From: Primula veris | Lineage: Eukaryota > Streptophyta > Magnoliopsida > Ericales > Primulaceae | DNA length: 64,000 bases | NCBI GenBank assembly: GCA_963682055.1 | Contig: OY821747.1 | Location: forward strand, 33,664,126 to 33,728,125 | Direction: 5' to 3' | In this document: positions 43,527 through 55,019 of the stretch, one piece after another | How positions within the stretch are numbered: the stretch's first letter is position 1 | How the letters are laid out: each line of letters begins with the position of its first letter | The notes under the pieces: model-generated | Database searches by the model: none | Seen by the model: only the letters and a program-made list of their open reading frames with translations | What the model was told of the DNA's origin: nothing | Translations under genes and position numbers: made by a program

Positions 43527-44427
43527 TGTCATATTAATGTATGTATAAAAATATATTAAAAAAATGCATGTATACATATTATTGTAAATAATGTAAATTG
43601 TAGATAATGTTTGTGTAAAAAAAGAAATTATAAATACTTAACAAATATAATTCTATTTACAAAAAATGAATACTTTTTTGAAAAAATTAACAATTTTCTT
43701 GCTGTTTTTTCATGAAAGTATTCAAATAGTGATGTGGTCTCAAGTAATTTTTGCTCGTATGTCATAAATCTAAAACTTACTTTATTTTCGTTTTAGAGAA
43801 AGTATAAAAAAAATTATAATTTTTTTATTTTAGAAAAAAAATCAAAAACAATCTAGTCAAATAATATGTTTTTTAAACTGCAATACTTATTATGTATGTA
43901 TATGTATGTGTTTTAGTAGAAACATTGTAAATTATAATGTTTCGAAAGTACATGATTAAATTTATACAAATTATAAAAAATATGACCAAAATAAAAAGTG
44001 AAACTAACTTTAATCCAACAAAATTAACGGCAGTGCCTGAATAGTGAATATTATGATAGTTCAGTATGTCCATCTATTGAAAATTTGAAAGAAAAGTTTT
44101 TAAAATGATTCCATGTAGTAGAAATATCTAAACCCTCGTGTAATATCATGACGTTTGTATCAAATTGGGATATCATAGTTTAGTATGTCAATTGTTAACT
44201 TTTTTAGTCTGTTATCTAAATCGTTAACAACAGTTAGTATAGTACACTAAATATATTTTTTTCCGTAACCACTGTCTTCACTGATCATTCGCGTCTCCCG
44301 CCAAATAAAATGTCACGGACGCAACCCTCTTTTACTCGAGCGGATCTCCTTAATTCCATAAAATGGTTTGGCCTTGTCAATCCAAACACTCAAAGCAGTA
44401 CCACATATTTTCTAAGTTTCCACATTT

Positions 44428-44636
44428 GTAGATAACCCACTAGAAGTAGCCTAGTGGGATAAAACCCACTATAAATAACTTAAGGTGCAGGGTTCGAGTC
44501 TTGTTAGAGGAGGAAGGTGTAAAATAATATCAAGTATTTCATGCCTACCCCATCTAACAAGACTCGAACCTTGTAACTAAGTTATTTCTAGCGGGTTCTA
44601 GCTCACTAGACTACTCCTAATGGGTTACCTACAAAA
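44428..44636. repeat. tRNA-like palindrome, A3
   Basis: A-box-like TAGCCTAGTGGG at 44447-44458, B-box-like GGTTCGAGTC at 44491-44500, with the inverted module on the right arm. A short (TA)n hairpin follows at 44637-44660. Confidence 0.65.
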
Positions 44637-44837
44637 CTATATATATATATATAGTTTTGTAGGTACTTCAACATGGTTCTTCAATTTTGCTACTTAATTC
44701 ATTGCCACTTACTTTCAATAACGATAAATAAAAAGAAAAAAAAATATTAAATTGAATATGTACCACGTCGTAGATATAACAAAACTATAACCACATCCGG
44801 TGTATAAGTATTTTTGACCCGTACTACATACAAAGGA

Positions 44838-45330
44838 AAGATAATCAGGACTTAAAAGCTAAAGCATACAAAGGGTAATCTCCCCATCTGTAATCGTAAT
44901 TATATATTCGACGCCTTGGTAAGCTAATTAATAGCTTTTGTGGACATTTTCCGAATATCCATTTGAGATGAAATTCCGGTCATCCCTATGACTGTGTATA
45001 AAAGTAATGGCTTCAAAATGTCCGGTAAAGAGTCCAACGACTTTTCTGTGGGTCTCAAAGCCACGCGTGTCTCGCATCTTACAAAGGTCTTCATCGCATC
45101 CCAAATAAATGAGGTGGCCACTTTCATCCGCAAAACAAACAATAGTGAAGGAATACGAAAAGAATGCTTATTTTCTCGAAAACTATAATTAAATATATAA
45201 TGAGTTATTACTACCCCCCATCCACGAGATCTTGCCCATCTATTGAAAATTTGGTAGAAAAGTTTTTGAAAGGACTCTCTGTAGTAGAAATATCTAAACC
45301 CTCGTGTAATACCATGACGTTTGTATCAAA
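44838..45330 (-). pseudogene. LEC14B/DCAF11-like WD40 protein relic, A3
   Basis: Same relic as 515-1007. This copy lacks the TAA seen in copies 1 and 2 (SLDSLPDILKP reads through), leaving a 72-codon open frame, but in a frame that does not match the WD40 reading. In the WD40 frame it keeps FADESGHLIYLGCDEDLC and GHFEAITFIHSHRDD and lacks the segment before WDIRKM. Confidence 0.7.
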
Positions 45331-45658
45331 AACATATAGTACAATACACTAAATATATTTTTTCCGCAGTGGTTAGCGGATAATAATCAAAAAAATATCA
45401 TGGTTTCGTTTCGAAAGGGGGCTTATGCCACGATTTGGGCCATTCGGATTTTGAGGTTTTTGATGAGGCTTTAAACCACCTTTTAACCAGACGGATTGTT
45501 TCCCAACTATTTATGCAATTTTGAGAGATTGTCAATGAGAGTACGAAAGTTGTTTAATGAGGCCTTGAACGAAAGTACGGAAGTGGTTTAAGGAGTCCGT
45601 GATGGGTGGTTTTTTGGGTGGCTTAAAATTAGTATTTTCACTTGATGTACGCACTCTC

Positions 45659-46910
45659 TGAAATTCCTATCCGCTGTTCTAGATGCAGTTTTGCAGTAAG
45701 GTTCCAAGTGAGGTTGGAACTGCAGTTGGAACCAAGTGTATAAGGTTCTAAGTGAGGTTGAAACTGCAGTTGGAACCAAGTGTATTAATGGACAGAACTG
45801 TTTTAAAATTAAATGTACTTGAAAATAATTCACACGCACATTTAACAACGGAGTTCACCTAACTAGGCTACGTCTCCGGGGCACTTACCCAGATTATGAT
45901 ATTATAAAAAGCTTACAATATATGACTCAAGTCTTAATGAAAAACTTAGACTCCCTCTAGGTTGTTCTGCCTATCACTATATTGCTCCTACTCTATAACT
46001 ATCACTTATAAATCAATGGCATCCCACCATTGTTTTCTTTTTGAAGCTCACGTGTATTCTCTCTAGAAAATAAGTTCTTTATAATTTAGAACACACACTT
46101 TTTACAAGCTAGGTTATCAACTATTTATACAAGTAAAATAATCTTCTTTCTTTAATCTTGAAGATTGCTTTTGACTTGTTTTGATTGGCTTCAATCTTTC
46201 CATGTATAACGAGACTCTTCAGCGTAGGATTGACTCCAATATAAGTTAATACCTGTTTAATAACTAGCTTGGAAATAGGAGTTAGTCTTTTCCTATAACT
46301 AGGAAACATATAAAGATAATATCTTTTAGAGATAATATCTTTCCATATATATATGAAACACATAACTCCATATTACATTCAATCTTTAAACGAATTATAC
46401 TGAATATAGATAAGGAACAAAAGATTGAAACAAGTGATAAGGACAAGCATAAGAATAGAGATACATATTAAAAGGAAACATAACCTTATAAACTAATCTC
46501 TTTATATCTTTTAGGAAATCTTTCCTTACCACTTTGATATTCTCAATAAATGCATACTAAACCTGTTAAGATCATATGAGAATATATCCTGCATACTTTA
46601 AAACAAATAATTATTAATCAAGAATAGTAATGCAGAATTACAGAACTTGACAAAATTCTGCTTAACAGCAGGTTGCAACTGAGGTTGCAACTGGTACTTG
46701 AAACCACCAACGCTGTCTAAGCAGGTTGTGACTGAGGTTGCAACTAGTACTTGAAACCTAACACTACTGTCTTAGTAGGTTGTAACTGAGGTTGCAACTG
46801 GTACTTGAAACCTGTCAATACTGTCTTAGTTCTTAACAAACAGATAGGATTTATTTAGTAAAAACCATTAGACAACAAATAGAATTTAGACCAGAAATCT
46901 GGTCCTAACA
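45659..46910 (-). repeat. 3' LTR of the SIRE-like element
   Basis: 1252 bp. It contains three ~54-bp tandem units at 46670-46835 built on GGTTGCAACTGAGGTTGCAACT and a TATA box (TATAAATAG, minus strand) at 46121-46129. Confidence 0.92.
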
Positions 46911-48172
46911 ATCTCCCCCTTTGTCATTGGTTTTGACAAATCAACTAAGTTTATATAAACACTAATCCACCTGCAATTAGTTAGCAGTACAGTCTTTTAC
47001 TGTATTTCATTTATCAGTGCTTTTGTAACACCTATTTAGCTCCCCCTGCAAGTTAGAATAGCAGGTATCATATAAGCACAGAATATATCCATTCACAGAG
47101 TTTCAGAACATTAAAGTGAACCATAAACTCATCTCCCCCTATTTGTCATAAGCCAGACAAACTAGTAACCAAACTAAGCTTCCTTTCACAGTGAATTTCC
47201 CTACCAGCAAAGGCCCTAAACCTCCTATACGTTTTCCTACTCCAGAACCTAGGATCAACCTCATTAAACTAGGATTTTTGGTTAATAGAAAGAGAGAGAG
47301 AGTAATACTGATAATTGTGATTGTTTTGGGATATTAAAAAGAGTTTAGTATAAAGCAATAAAGTCCATATCCTTTTGTAATTGGAAAGAGATACATGCAA
47401 ATCAATTATGAAACAGATTTTGGCGAAAAATAAAATAGAAAAAATCTTATCAACAGTTTAAGGAAATCACAGCAAGATCACGAAAAGAAGATAAATCCAA
47501 CCAATTATACAGATAAACATTCCTTTTTGCACAAACAGATTTATCCAGAATTTGAAAATTCAAAAATTGAAGCTTAGGAAAGAATTTTGAACATATTAAA
47601 ACAAAAAAAAACATTTAAAAGATATCTAATTTTTCAGAAAAACAAAAATCTAGCAATTTACCCAAGAAAATATGTTTATCATTGAATAACTCTAATAAAG
47701 ATTAGATTTCAGGAGCTTATATTGAGCAAATCCGTTTTTATCTCTACACAAAAACTAGTCTGATGACCTCATCAAGGAAAGAGTATAAGTGATGTCAAAA
47801 TTTTACAAGACTTTGTCTTGACATTTATAATATAGACTGAGCTTTCAACTGATGTTGCAACTGAGCTTACAACCAGTATTTTTAACACGAGGTTTCAACT
47901 GATGTTGTAACTGTACTTCCAACCAGCTATTGAAAGCATGAGGTTTCAACTGATGTTGCAACTTAACTTGCAACCAACCAAAAAAATGCACTTTGTGCTA
48001 GCAACTCTATTACCAGAGAGGTTTTCAAGGACAAGTTACCTCACATCTGTTTTTGAGACACCAAAAAGCGGCTTTTTCAAAACAAAAACATCATAGCTCA
48101 AGTAAGACTTAGCCTTAGAAGTAAAAATTATTGAAGGTACTCAATACAGACATATTTAGCAAGAATATTCAA
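46911..48172 (-). other. 3' untranslated region and polypurine tract of the SIRE-like element
   Basis: About 1.26 kb between the pol stop and the 3' LTR. The polypurine tract (AAAGGGGGAGATT in element orientation) lies at about 46911-46923, with a second purine-rich AGGGGGAGCT at about 47041-47050. Degenerate GGTTGCAACATCAGTTG-type repeats lie at 47840-47970. There is no ORF of note, so no envelope-like gene. Confidence 0.7.
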
Positions 48173-51100
48173 TTAGATTTGATAATGACATACCCCTATG
48201 TCACTTCTTAATGATTCAAACTTGTTTGTATCAAGGGGTTTTGTGAAAATATCTGCTAATTGTCTTTCAGTTGAAACATGTTCTAAAATTAAGCTCTTTT
48301 CTTCAACTAGTTCTCTAATAAAATGATGCCTTAGATCAATATGTTTGGTTCTGGAATGTTGAACTGGATTTTTAGCTAAATCTATAGCACTTTTGTTATC
48401 ACAAAACAGAGTTAATATTTCTTGTTTAACATTATAATCAGTTAACATCTGTTTCATCCAAATTAGTTGAGTGCATCCACTTCCAGCTGCAACATATTCT
48501 GCTTCAGCAGTAGATAAAGATATGCAATTTTGCTTTTTACTGAACCAAGAAACAAGGTTGTTTCCAAAATAAAAACAACCACCAGAAGTACTCTTTCTAT
48601 CATCTATGTTTCCTGCCCAATCTGCATCACAGTAGCCACTTAGAAAATGGTTTGTATCTTTAGAATACCATAGGCCTAGGTGAAGTGTTCCTTTTACATA
48701 CCTAAGAATTCTTTTGACAGCTAGAAGATGAGGTTCTAAAGGATTTGCCTGATATCTGGCACAAACTCCTACACTTAAGCAAAGGTCTGGTCTACTAGCA
48801 GTTAAATACAGCAAACTTCCAATCATGGATCTATAAAGACTTGGACAGACATTTTTACCTTTATCATTTTTGGACAGTTTAAGGGTAGTACTCATAGGGG
48901 TTCTCTTCTCTTTACTCTCACTCAGACCAAACTTTTTAACAAGATTGTCTGCATACTTACTTTGGCACAGAAAAATGCCTTTCTCATTCTGTTTAACTTG
49001 TAATCCTAGAAAGTAAGTTAGTTCACCTCCACCACTCATTTCAAATTCATTCTTCATATCAGAAATGAATTCTTCTATCCTTTTATTAGAAGTAGAGCCA
49101 AAGACAATGTCATCAACATAGATTTGAGCAATTATTATGTCCTTTGTGGTTTTCTTAGTAAACAAAGTTTTATCAACTCCCCCTCTGTTAAAGCCTTTTT
49201 CAATCAAGTACTTGGTTAATCTATCATACCAAGCTCTAGGAGCTTGTTTTAGGCCATATAATGCCTTTTTCAACAAATAGACATGTTCAGGAAAGTTAGG
49301 ATCCTCAAATCCCTTAGGTTGACAGACAAAAACTTCTTCATTAATCACACCATTAAGAAAAGCACTCTTTATGTCAAGTTGAAACAGTTTAAAATCATAC
49401 AGACATGCAAGAGACAGTAGCATTCTAATGGATTCAATTCTAGCTACTGGAGCAAAGGTTTCATCAAAATCAATTCCCTCAATTTGTGTATAACCCTGAG
49501 CTACCAACCTAGCTTTATTTCTGATAATAACTCCATCTTCATTACTTTTATTTCTAAAGATCCATTTAGTCCCTATAATATTTTTATTAGAAGGTCTGGG
49601 TACTAAAGTCCATACATCATTCCTTTCAAATTGGGACAGTTCATCTTGCATAGCTAAGATCCAGTCACTATCTTCCAAAGCCTCTTTTATGTTCTTAGGT
49701 TCTAACTGAGAGAGGTAACAAGCAAAATGAACAACATTATTTCTCTTACCTCTGGTTTTCATACCTGAGGTGACTTCTCCTATGACATTGTCAAGAGAGT
49801 GGTTTTTCTGAGTCCTTACATAGCGTGGCTTGCTTGTAGTTGGGATACCAGATCTGTCTTCTTCTTCTTCAGATTCTGTTGAATTCTGGGTTTCAACTGT
49901 GGTTCCAACCTCAGTTCCAACCTCAGTTGTAACCTCAGTTGCAACTGGACTTCCAACCACTATGGGACATCCTGTTTGTTGAGTTCCTTCTTTTTCTTTT
50001 TCTGCAGTCTCAGGCTGTTCATCATCACCTGTAATCTCATCAACAGTTTTTAGGTCATCAAATAACACATTATAAGATTCCATAACACAGTTTGTTCTTT
50101 GATTAAAGACTCTAAATGCTCTACTATTCTGAGCATAACCAAGAAAGATTCCTTTATCACTTTTAGAGTCAAATTTACCAAGATGCTCTCTATCCCTGAG
50201 AATGTAACAGACACATCCAAAGACTTGAAAATACTTAACATTGGGTTTTCTACCTTTCCATATTTCATAAGCTGTCATGGAAGTGCCTTTAGTAATGTAA
50301 ACTCTATTAACTATATGACAGGCAGTATTAACAGCTTCAGCCCAAAATCTATTGGCAAGTTTCTTAGAGTTAAGCATGACTCTAGCCATTTCCTGAATGG
50401 TTCTATTTTTTCTTTCAACTATGCCATTTTGCTGTGGAGTCTTAGGAGCAGAGAACTCATGACTTATACCTAAGGAGTTGCAAAATTCTCTAAACTTACT
50501 ATTTTCAAATTCTGTTCCATGATCACTTCTTACCCTAGCAATGTTACCACTGGTTGCACCTTTTTCAAGTTGAAGTTTTAAGCACAGAGTTTTAAAGAGA
50601 TCAAAAGTTTCAGATTTATCTTTTAAGAAAACTACCCAAGAGTATCTAGAGAAATCATCTACAACAACTAAAATGTACTTCTTGCCACCTATACTAGCAG
50701 TTTGCATAGGACCCATTAAGTCAATATGAAGAAGTTCAAGGACTCTCTTAGTGTAGATTTGACTTATACTTTTGTGAATACTCTTAGTTTGTTTGCCAAC
50801 TGCACAGTCACCACAGACACTTTGAGTTTTAACACTAAGTTTAGGAATACCTCTTATCAATTCTTCTCTAACAAGCTTATCTAAGGTTTTGTAGTTCACA
50901 TGACCAAGCCTTTTATGCCAAATATCAAAATTATTAGTAATGGCTTGATTACACCTATTCTGAGGCAATTCTTTTTCAGCTTTTTCAAACACATAGCAGC
51001 TGTTTGTTGATCTAATTCCAGTCATGACCACATCATTGTTAAGATCAGTAATTAGACACTTATCTTTGTTAAACTTAACAATCATCTTGTTGTCACATAG

Positions 51101-53233
51101 TTGACTAATACTAATAAGGTTAGCTTTTAGACCTTCTACAAGAAGAACATCATCAATACTAGGCATTCCAGGTTTGTTTAAGGTACCTTTACCAACAATT
51201 TTACCTGTATTTCCACCTCCAAACACAACAGTGTTTCCTTTGAGATTAGTGACATTTTTTAGGAAACTAGCAGTACCTGTCATGTGCTTAGAGCAACCAC
51301 TGTCAAAATACCAATCATTAGAAGTAACAGCATTCAAAGAAGTAATGACAGCTTTATTATTAGCAATAGAGGTAGATTTTTCTTTAACTTTCCAGACCCA
51401 GTTCAAATTTTTATTGACAGAAGCCAACCAGGTTTTCTGAGAAATATACTTTCTGTTCTTTTTTAAATAACACTGGATTTCTACATGACCAGATCTTTTA
51501 CAGAAGTTACACAGTTTAGCTCTAAAAGTAGATTTAACCTCATAGCTATTCAGTTTATTTTTGGTTGCAACTGTGCTTTTAACCTTCTTCTCAAAAACTT
51601 GAGTTTTATTCCTGGTTGCAACCTTGGTTGCAACTGAGCTTCTAACCTTATAGTTAAACTTATTAAAAACCTGAGTTTTATTCCTGGTTGCAAATCTGGT
51701 TGCAACTGTACTTCTAACCTTATTGTCAAAATCATGAGTTTTAGCTTTAGCAACAGCTTCAATAAAGGTAGTTTTTCCTGTACTTTCGCCACCATAGTAA
51801 CCTAGACCACTGATATCTTTAGAGCCTCTAGAATATGACAGCATGTCATCTAATTTATCTGAAGCAGAAACATTCAGCAGTTTTATTATCTTTTTAGTTT
51901 CAGTAAGTTCAGCCAGTTGCAAGTTAAGTTTCTCAGTAAGACTTTTAACCTCATCCTTTAGATTAACATTAAGTTTGCTTATGATCAAGGATTGTTTACT
52001 CAGACATTTATACTTTTCATACAGAACAAGATATTGCTGAGTAATGTTTTCATCAGAAGGTTCTTCCTCATCACTGCTATAGGTTTCAAGAGCAGTTGTA
52101 ACTATGGTTGAAACCTGCTCACAGTCACTTTCATAAGTAGGTTCTTTTTCAGTGATTATTCCCATAAAATTAACAAAATTAGAATCATCCTCTGCATCAC
52201 TGTTGCTCTCAGAATCACTATCACTATGAGTGGTTATATAAGCATTTTTGTTCCTTTTTAAAGTATTAGCACACTCAGCCTGAATATGACCAAAGCCTCT
52301 ACATTCTCTACACTGAATCTCTTTAGGCTTATAACCTTTGTTATCCTTCTCTTTAGAATTCCACTTACCTGTAGAGTTATTATTGAACTTGGATTCTGTC
52401 TTAAATTGGTTATCCCTTTTCTGAAAGTTTTTAGAAGAACCAGTATCATCCTCTTTTCTCTTGTAAAACTTTTTGAAAACCTTTTTAGCAAAGAAAGCTA
52501 GCTGTTCTTCATCACTTATTTTATCACAGACATTAGGTTCAGATTTCTTAGCCTGAAATGCTATTCCCTTTTCTGGTCTTTTTGGTTTAAAAAATTTCAG
52601 CTCATGAGTGCTTAGATTTCCTATAAGTTCTTCAAGTTTAAGATTATCTAAGTCTGTTGATTCTTCAATAGCTGTAACTTTTATTTCAAACCTTTCTGGA
52701 AGTGATCTAAGAGTTTTCTTAACAAGTTTAGCATCACTGTATTTTTCACCTAAGGTTCCAGCTTGATGAGCAATGTGGCAGATTCTACCATTAAATTGTT
52801 CAATGTTTTCATCTTCCTCCATTCTTAAGTTCTCAAATAGGGTAGTTAACTGTTGAAGTTTGAAAGCTTTTACTTTAGTGGTTCCTTCAAAAGTAACTTG
52901 CAAAATATCCCATGCTTCTTTAGCTGTTTCACAATGAGAGATATACCTGAATACGCTGAGAGTTACACCAGCAAAAATCAAGTTTATGGCTGTTGAGTTG
53001 GCACTTGATTTTCTGTCTTCTTCAGCAGACCATCTGTCTTCAGGTAAGAGAATCAGTTCTCCTTCATTATCCATGGTAGTTGGAGCCTCCCATCCATACA
53101 TAACAGTCTTCCATGCATGTTCATTCTGCTGTTTGATGAAAGACCTCATTCTAATTTTCCATACTCCATAGTTTACTCCTCCTTCAAGCAATGGAGGTTT
53201 GTTGAAGGCGTTTCCTTCCCTCATTAAGTCCAT
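48173..53233 (-). CDS. Copia gag-pol polyprotein (intact)
   Basis: 1686 residues from ATG at 53233 to the stop at 48173. The UBN2-type gag spans about residues 10-220. There is a CCHC knuckle at 308-321 (CRECRGFGHIQAEC) and a second at 575-588 (CNFCKRSGHVEIQC). Protease is WYFDSGCSKH (D644). Integrase has the HHCC start WHKRLGH/CGDC and catalytic D838, D904, E940. RT has FQLDIKSAFLNG and YVDD (1372-1375). RNase H has YCDADWAG, STAEAEY and FCDNKSA. A repeat-rich linker (500-560) and an acidic TEVGTEVGTTVE stretch (1103-1114) are encoded by the element's GTTGCAAC-type repeats. All catalytic motifs are present. Confidence 0.96.
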   Translation of the reverse strand: MDLMREGNAFNKPPLLEGGVNYGVWKIRMRSFIKQQNEHAWKTVMYGWEAPTTMDNEGELILLPEDRWSAEEDRKSSANSTAINLIFAGVTLSVFRYISHCETAKEAWDILQVTFEGTTKVKAFKLQQLTTLFENLRMEEDENIEQFNGRICHIAHQAGTLGEKYSDAKLVKKTLRSLPERFEIKVTAIEESTDLDNLKLEELIGNLSTHELKFFKPKRPEKGIAFQAKKSEPNVCDKISDEEQLAFFAKKVFKKFYKRKEDDTGSSKNFQKRDNQFKTESKFNNNSTGKWNSKEKDNKGYKPKEIQCRECRGFGHIQAECANTLKRNKNAYITTHSDSDSESNSDAEDDSNFVNFMGIITEKEPTYESDCEQVSTIVTTALETYSSDEEEPSDENITQQYLVLYEKYKCLSKQSLIISKLNVNLKDEVKSLTEKLNLQLAELTETKKIIKLLNVSASDKLDDMLSYSRGSKDISGLGYYGGESTGKTTFIEAVAKAKTHDFDNKVRSTVATRFATRNKTQVFNKFNYKVRSSVATKVATRNKTQVFEKKVKSTVATKNKLNSYEVKSTFRAKLCNFCKRSGHVEIQCYLKKNRKYISQKTWLASVNKNLNWVWKVKEKSTSIANNKAVITSLNAVTSNDWYFDSGCSKHMTGTASFLKNVTNLKGNTVVFGGGNTGKIVGKGTLNKPGMPSIDDVLLVEGLKANLISISQLCDNKMIVKFNKDKCLITDLNNDVVMTGIRSTNSCYVFEKAEKELPQNRCNQAITNNFDIWHKRLGHVNYKTLDKLVREELIRGIPKLSVKTQSVCGDCAVGKQTKSIHKSISQIYTKRVLELLHIDLMGPMQTASIGGKKYILVVVDDFSRYSWVVFLKDKSETFDLFKTLCLKLQLEKGATSGNIARVRSDHGTEFENSKFREFCNSLGISHEFSAPKTPQQNGIVERKNRTIQEMARVMLNSKKLANRFWAEAVNTACHIVNRVYITKGTSMTAYEIWKGRKPNVKYFQVFGCVCYILRDREHLGKFDSKSDKGIFLGYAQNSRAFRVFNQRTNCVMESYNVLFDDLKTVDEITGDDEQPETAEKEKEGTQQTGCPIVVGSPVATEVTTEVGTEVGTTVETQNSTESEEEEDRSGIPTTSKPRYVRTQKNHSLDNVIGEVTSGMKTRGKRNNVVHFACYLSQLEPKNIKEALEDSDWILAMQDELSQFERNDVWTLVPRPSNKNIIGTKWIFRNKSNEDGVIIRNKARLVAQGYTQIEGIDFDETFAPVARIESIRMLLSLACLYDFKLFQLDIKSAFLNGVINEEVFVCQPKGFEDPNFPEHVYLLKKALYGLKQAPRAWYDRLTKYLIEKGFNRGGVDKTLFTKKTTKDIIIAQIYVDDIVFGSTSNKRIEEFISDMKNEFEMSGGGELTYFLGLQVKQNEKGIFLCQSKYADNLVKKFGLSESKEKRTPMSTTLKLSKNDKGKNVCPSLYRSMIGSLLYLTASRPDLCLSVGVCARYQANPLEPHLLAVKRILRYVKGTLHLGLWYSKDTNHFLSGYCDADWAGNIDDRKSTSGGCFYFGNNLVSWFSKKQNCISLSTAEAEYVAAGSGCTQLIWMKQMLTDYNVKQEILTLFCDNKSAIDLAKNPVQHSRTKHIDLRHHFIRELVEEKSLILEHVSTERQLADIFTKPLDTNKFESLRSDIGVCHYQI

Positions 53234-53292
53234 TGTTACTAGAACACAGGATCCACACTAAGTAAGATCTAGTGTGAAGCTCTGATACCAAT
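53234..53292 (-). other. Leader and primer-binding site of the SIRE-like element
   Basis: Short 59-nt leader. In element orientation TGGTATCAGAGC begins just inside the 5' LTR (about 53279-53290), the iMet-type primer site. Confidence 0.85.
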
Positions 53293-54544
53293 TGAAATTC
53301 CTATCCGCTGTTCTAGATGCAGTTTTGCAGTAAGGTTCCAAGTGAGGTTGGAACTGCAGTTGGAACCAAGTGTATAAGGTTCTAAGTGAGGTTGAAACTG
53401 CAGTTGGAACCAAGTGTATTAATGGACAGAACTGTTTTAAAATTAAATGTACTTGAAAATAATTCACACGCACATTTAACAACGGAGTTCACCTAACTAG
53501 GCTACGTCTCCGGGGCACTTACCCAGATTATGATATTATAAAAAGCTTACAATATATGACTCAAGTCTTAATGAAAAACTTAGACTCCCTCTAGGTTTTT
53601 CTGCCTATCACTATATTGCTCCTACTCTATAACTATCACTTATAAATCAATGGCATCCCACCATTGTTTTCTTTTTGAAGCTCACGTGTATTCTCTCTAG
53701 AAAATAAGTTCTTTATAATTTAGAACACACACTTTTTACAAGCTAGGTTATCAACTATTTATACAAGTAAAATAATCTTCTTTCTTTAATCTTGAAGATT
53801 GCTTTTGACTTGTTTTGATTGGCTTCAATCTTTCCATGTATAACGAGACTCTTCAGCGTAGGATTGACTCCAATATAAGTTAATACCTGTTTAATAACTA
53901 GCTTGGAAATAGGAGTTAGTCTTTTCCTATAACTAGGAAACATATAAAGATAATATCTTTTAGAGATAATATCTTTCCATATATATATGAAACACATAAC
54001 TCCATATTACATTCAATCTTTAAACGAATTATACTGAATATAGATAAGGAACAAAAGATTGAAACAAGTGATAAGGACAAGCATAAGAATAGAGATACAT
54101 ATTAAAAGGAAACATAACCTTATAAACTAATCTCTTTATATCTTTTAGGAAATCTTTCCTTACCACTTTGATATTCTCAATAAATGCATACTAAACCTGT
54201 TAAGATCATATGAGAATATATCCTGCATACTTTAAAACAAATAATTATTAATCAAGAATAGTAATGCAGAATTACAGAACTTGACAAAATTCTGCTTAAC
54301 AGCAGGTTGCAACTGAGGTTGCAACTGGTACTTGAAACCACCAACGCTGTCTAAGCAGGTTGTGACTGAGGTTGCAACTAGTACTTGAAACCTAACACTA
54401 CTGTCTTAGTAGGTTGTAACTGAGGTTGCAACTGGTACTTGAAATCTGTCAATACTGTCTTAGTTCTTAACAAACAGATAGGATTTATTTAGTAAAAACC
54501 ATTAGACAACAAATAGAATTTAGACCAGAAATCTGGTCCTAACA
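53293..54544 (-). repeat. 5' LTR of the SIRE-like element
   Basis: 1252 bp, the same length as the 3' LTR. About two substitutions by eye (near 53599 and 54445). TATA box (TATAAATAG, minus strand) at 53755-53763. Three tandem GTTGCAAC-bearing units at about 54304-54469. Confidence 0.92.
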
Positions 54545-54689
54545 CTCTCGAACCACGTTCTTTAAGTGATGCAGTTAATTTCACAAATATTACAACATGA
54601 AAATGCATATTAGAAATTAGCTAATCTGAAAACAACAGAAATATTTACACAAAGTGAGGGTACTTTCTATGAGACTTAGAAGAGAGTGG

Positions 54690-55013
54690 TGGGACGGGTG
54701 TCAAGCTCCATTGCCTTTTCTTATTTTTGCCAAGGGTAGTTTAGAGGAGGATGGAAAAGGGCGGAAATTTCGTTACATGCATTAGCAGATCAAGTTAAAA
54801 ATAATTTTAAAAATCGGGATTTTGCTATCAGGTTGAAATTGATAGTTTCTCCTATTGAGCTGTTTGAGACTAAGGTTGCTAGTGGTGATTGTTTGAAATG
54901 TCAAGAAAAAAAATATAACGTCAATTTTGAGATAATAATGAGATATAAATTTTGTTCGATGCTATTTGTTTTTTCCATTACATGGTTATATATTGTGCTG
55001 GGTACGCATTGAT
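54690..55013 (+). pseudogene. Unrecognised coding relic (LADQVKNNF...), A3
   Basis: Same relic as at 20018-20344, with the LADQVKNNF segment kept and small changes (ELFETKVASG, RDFAIRL). An upstream TAG in FAKGS-like sequence disrupts the longer frame seen in copy 2. No family recognised. Confidence 0.35.
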
Positions 55014-55019
55014 TACATA

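Larger units (their letters stand above)
45659..54544 (-). mobile_element. Complete SIRE/Maximus-like Copia retrotransposon
   Basis: 8886 bp on the minus strand, with 5-bp TSD CTCTC (45654-45658 and 54545-54549); the empty site is seen in A1 and A2. The LTRs of 1252 bp each (TGTTAGGACC...GGAATTTCA in element orientation) differ at about two positions. An iMet-type primer site (TGGTATCAGAGC) follows the 5' LTR, and the polypurine tract AAAGGGGGAGATT precedes the 3' LTR. A single intact gag-pol ORF is present. Structurally it could be autonomous. Lineage is inferred from the long gag-pol, large LTRs and two zinc knuckles. No envelope-like ORF. Confidence 0.95.

Noticed and set aside
44924..45142. 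72-codon open frame in A3 as a small gene
   Set aside because: It is out of frame with the WD40-like reading and open only because one TAA is lost. It is a relic frame.
46911..48172. Envelope-like ORF downstream of pol, as reported in some SIRE elements
   Set aside because: No open frame of useful length on the minus strand in this interval.
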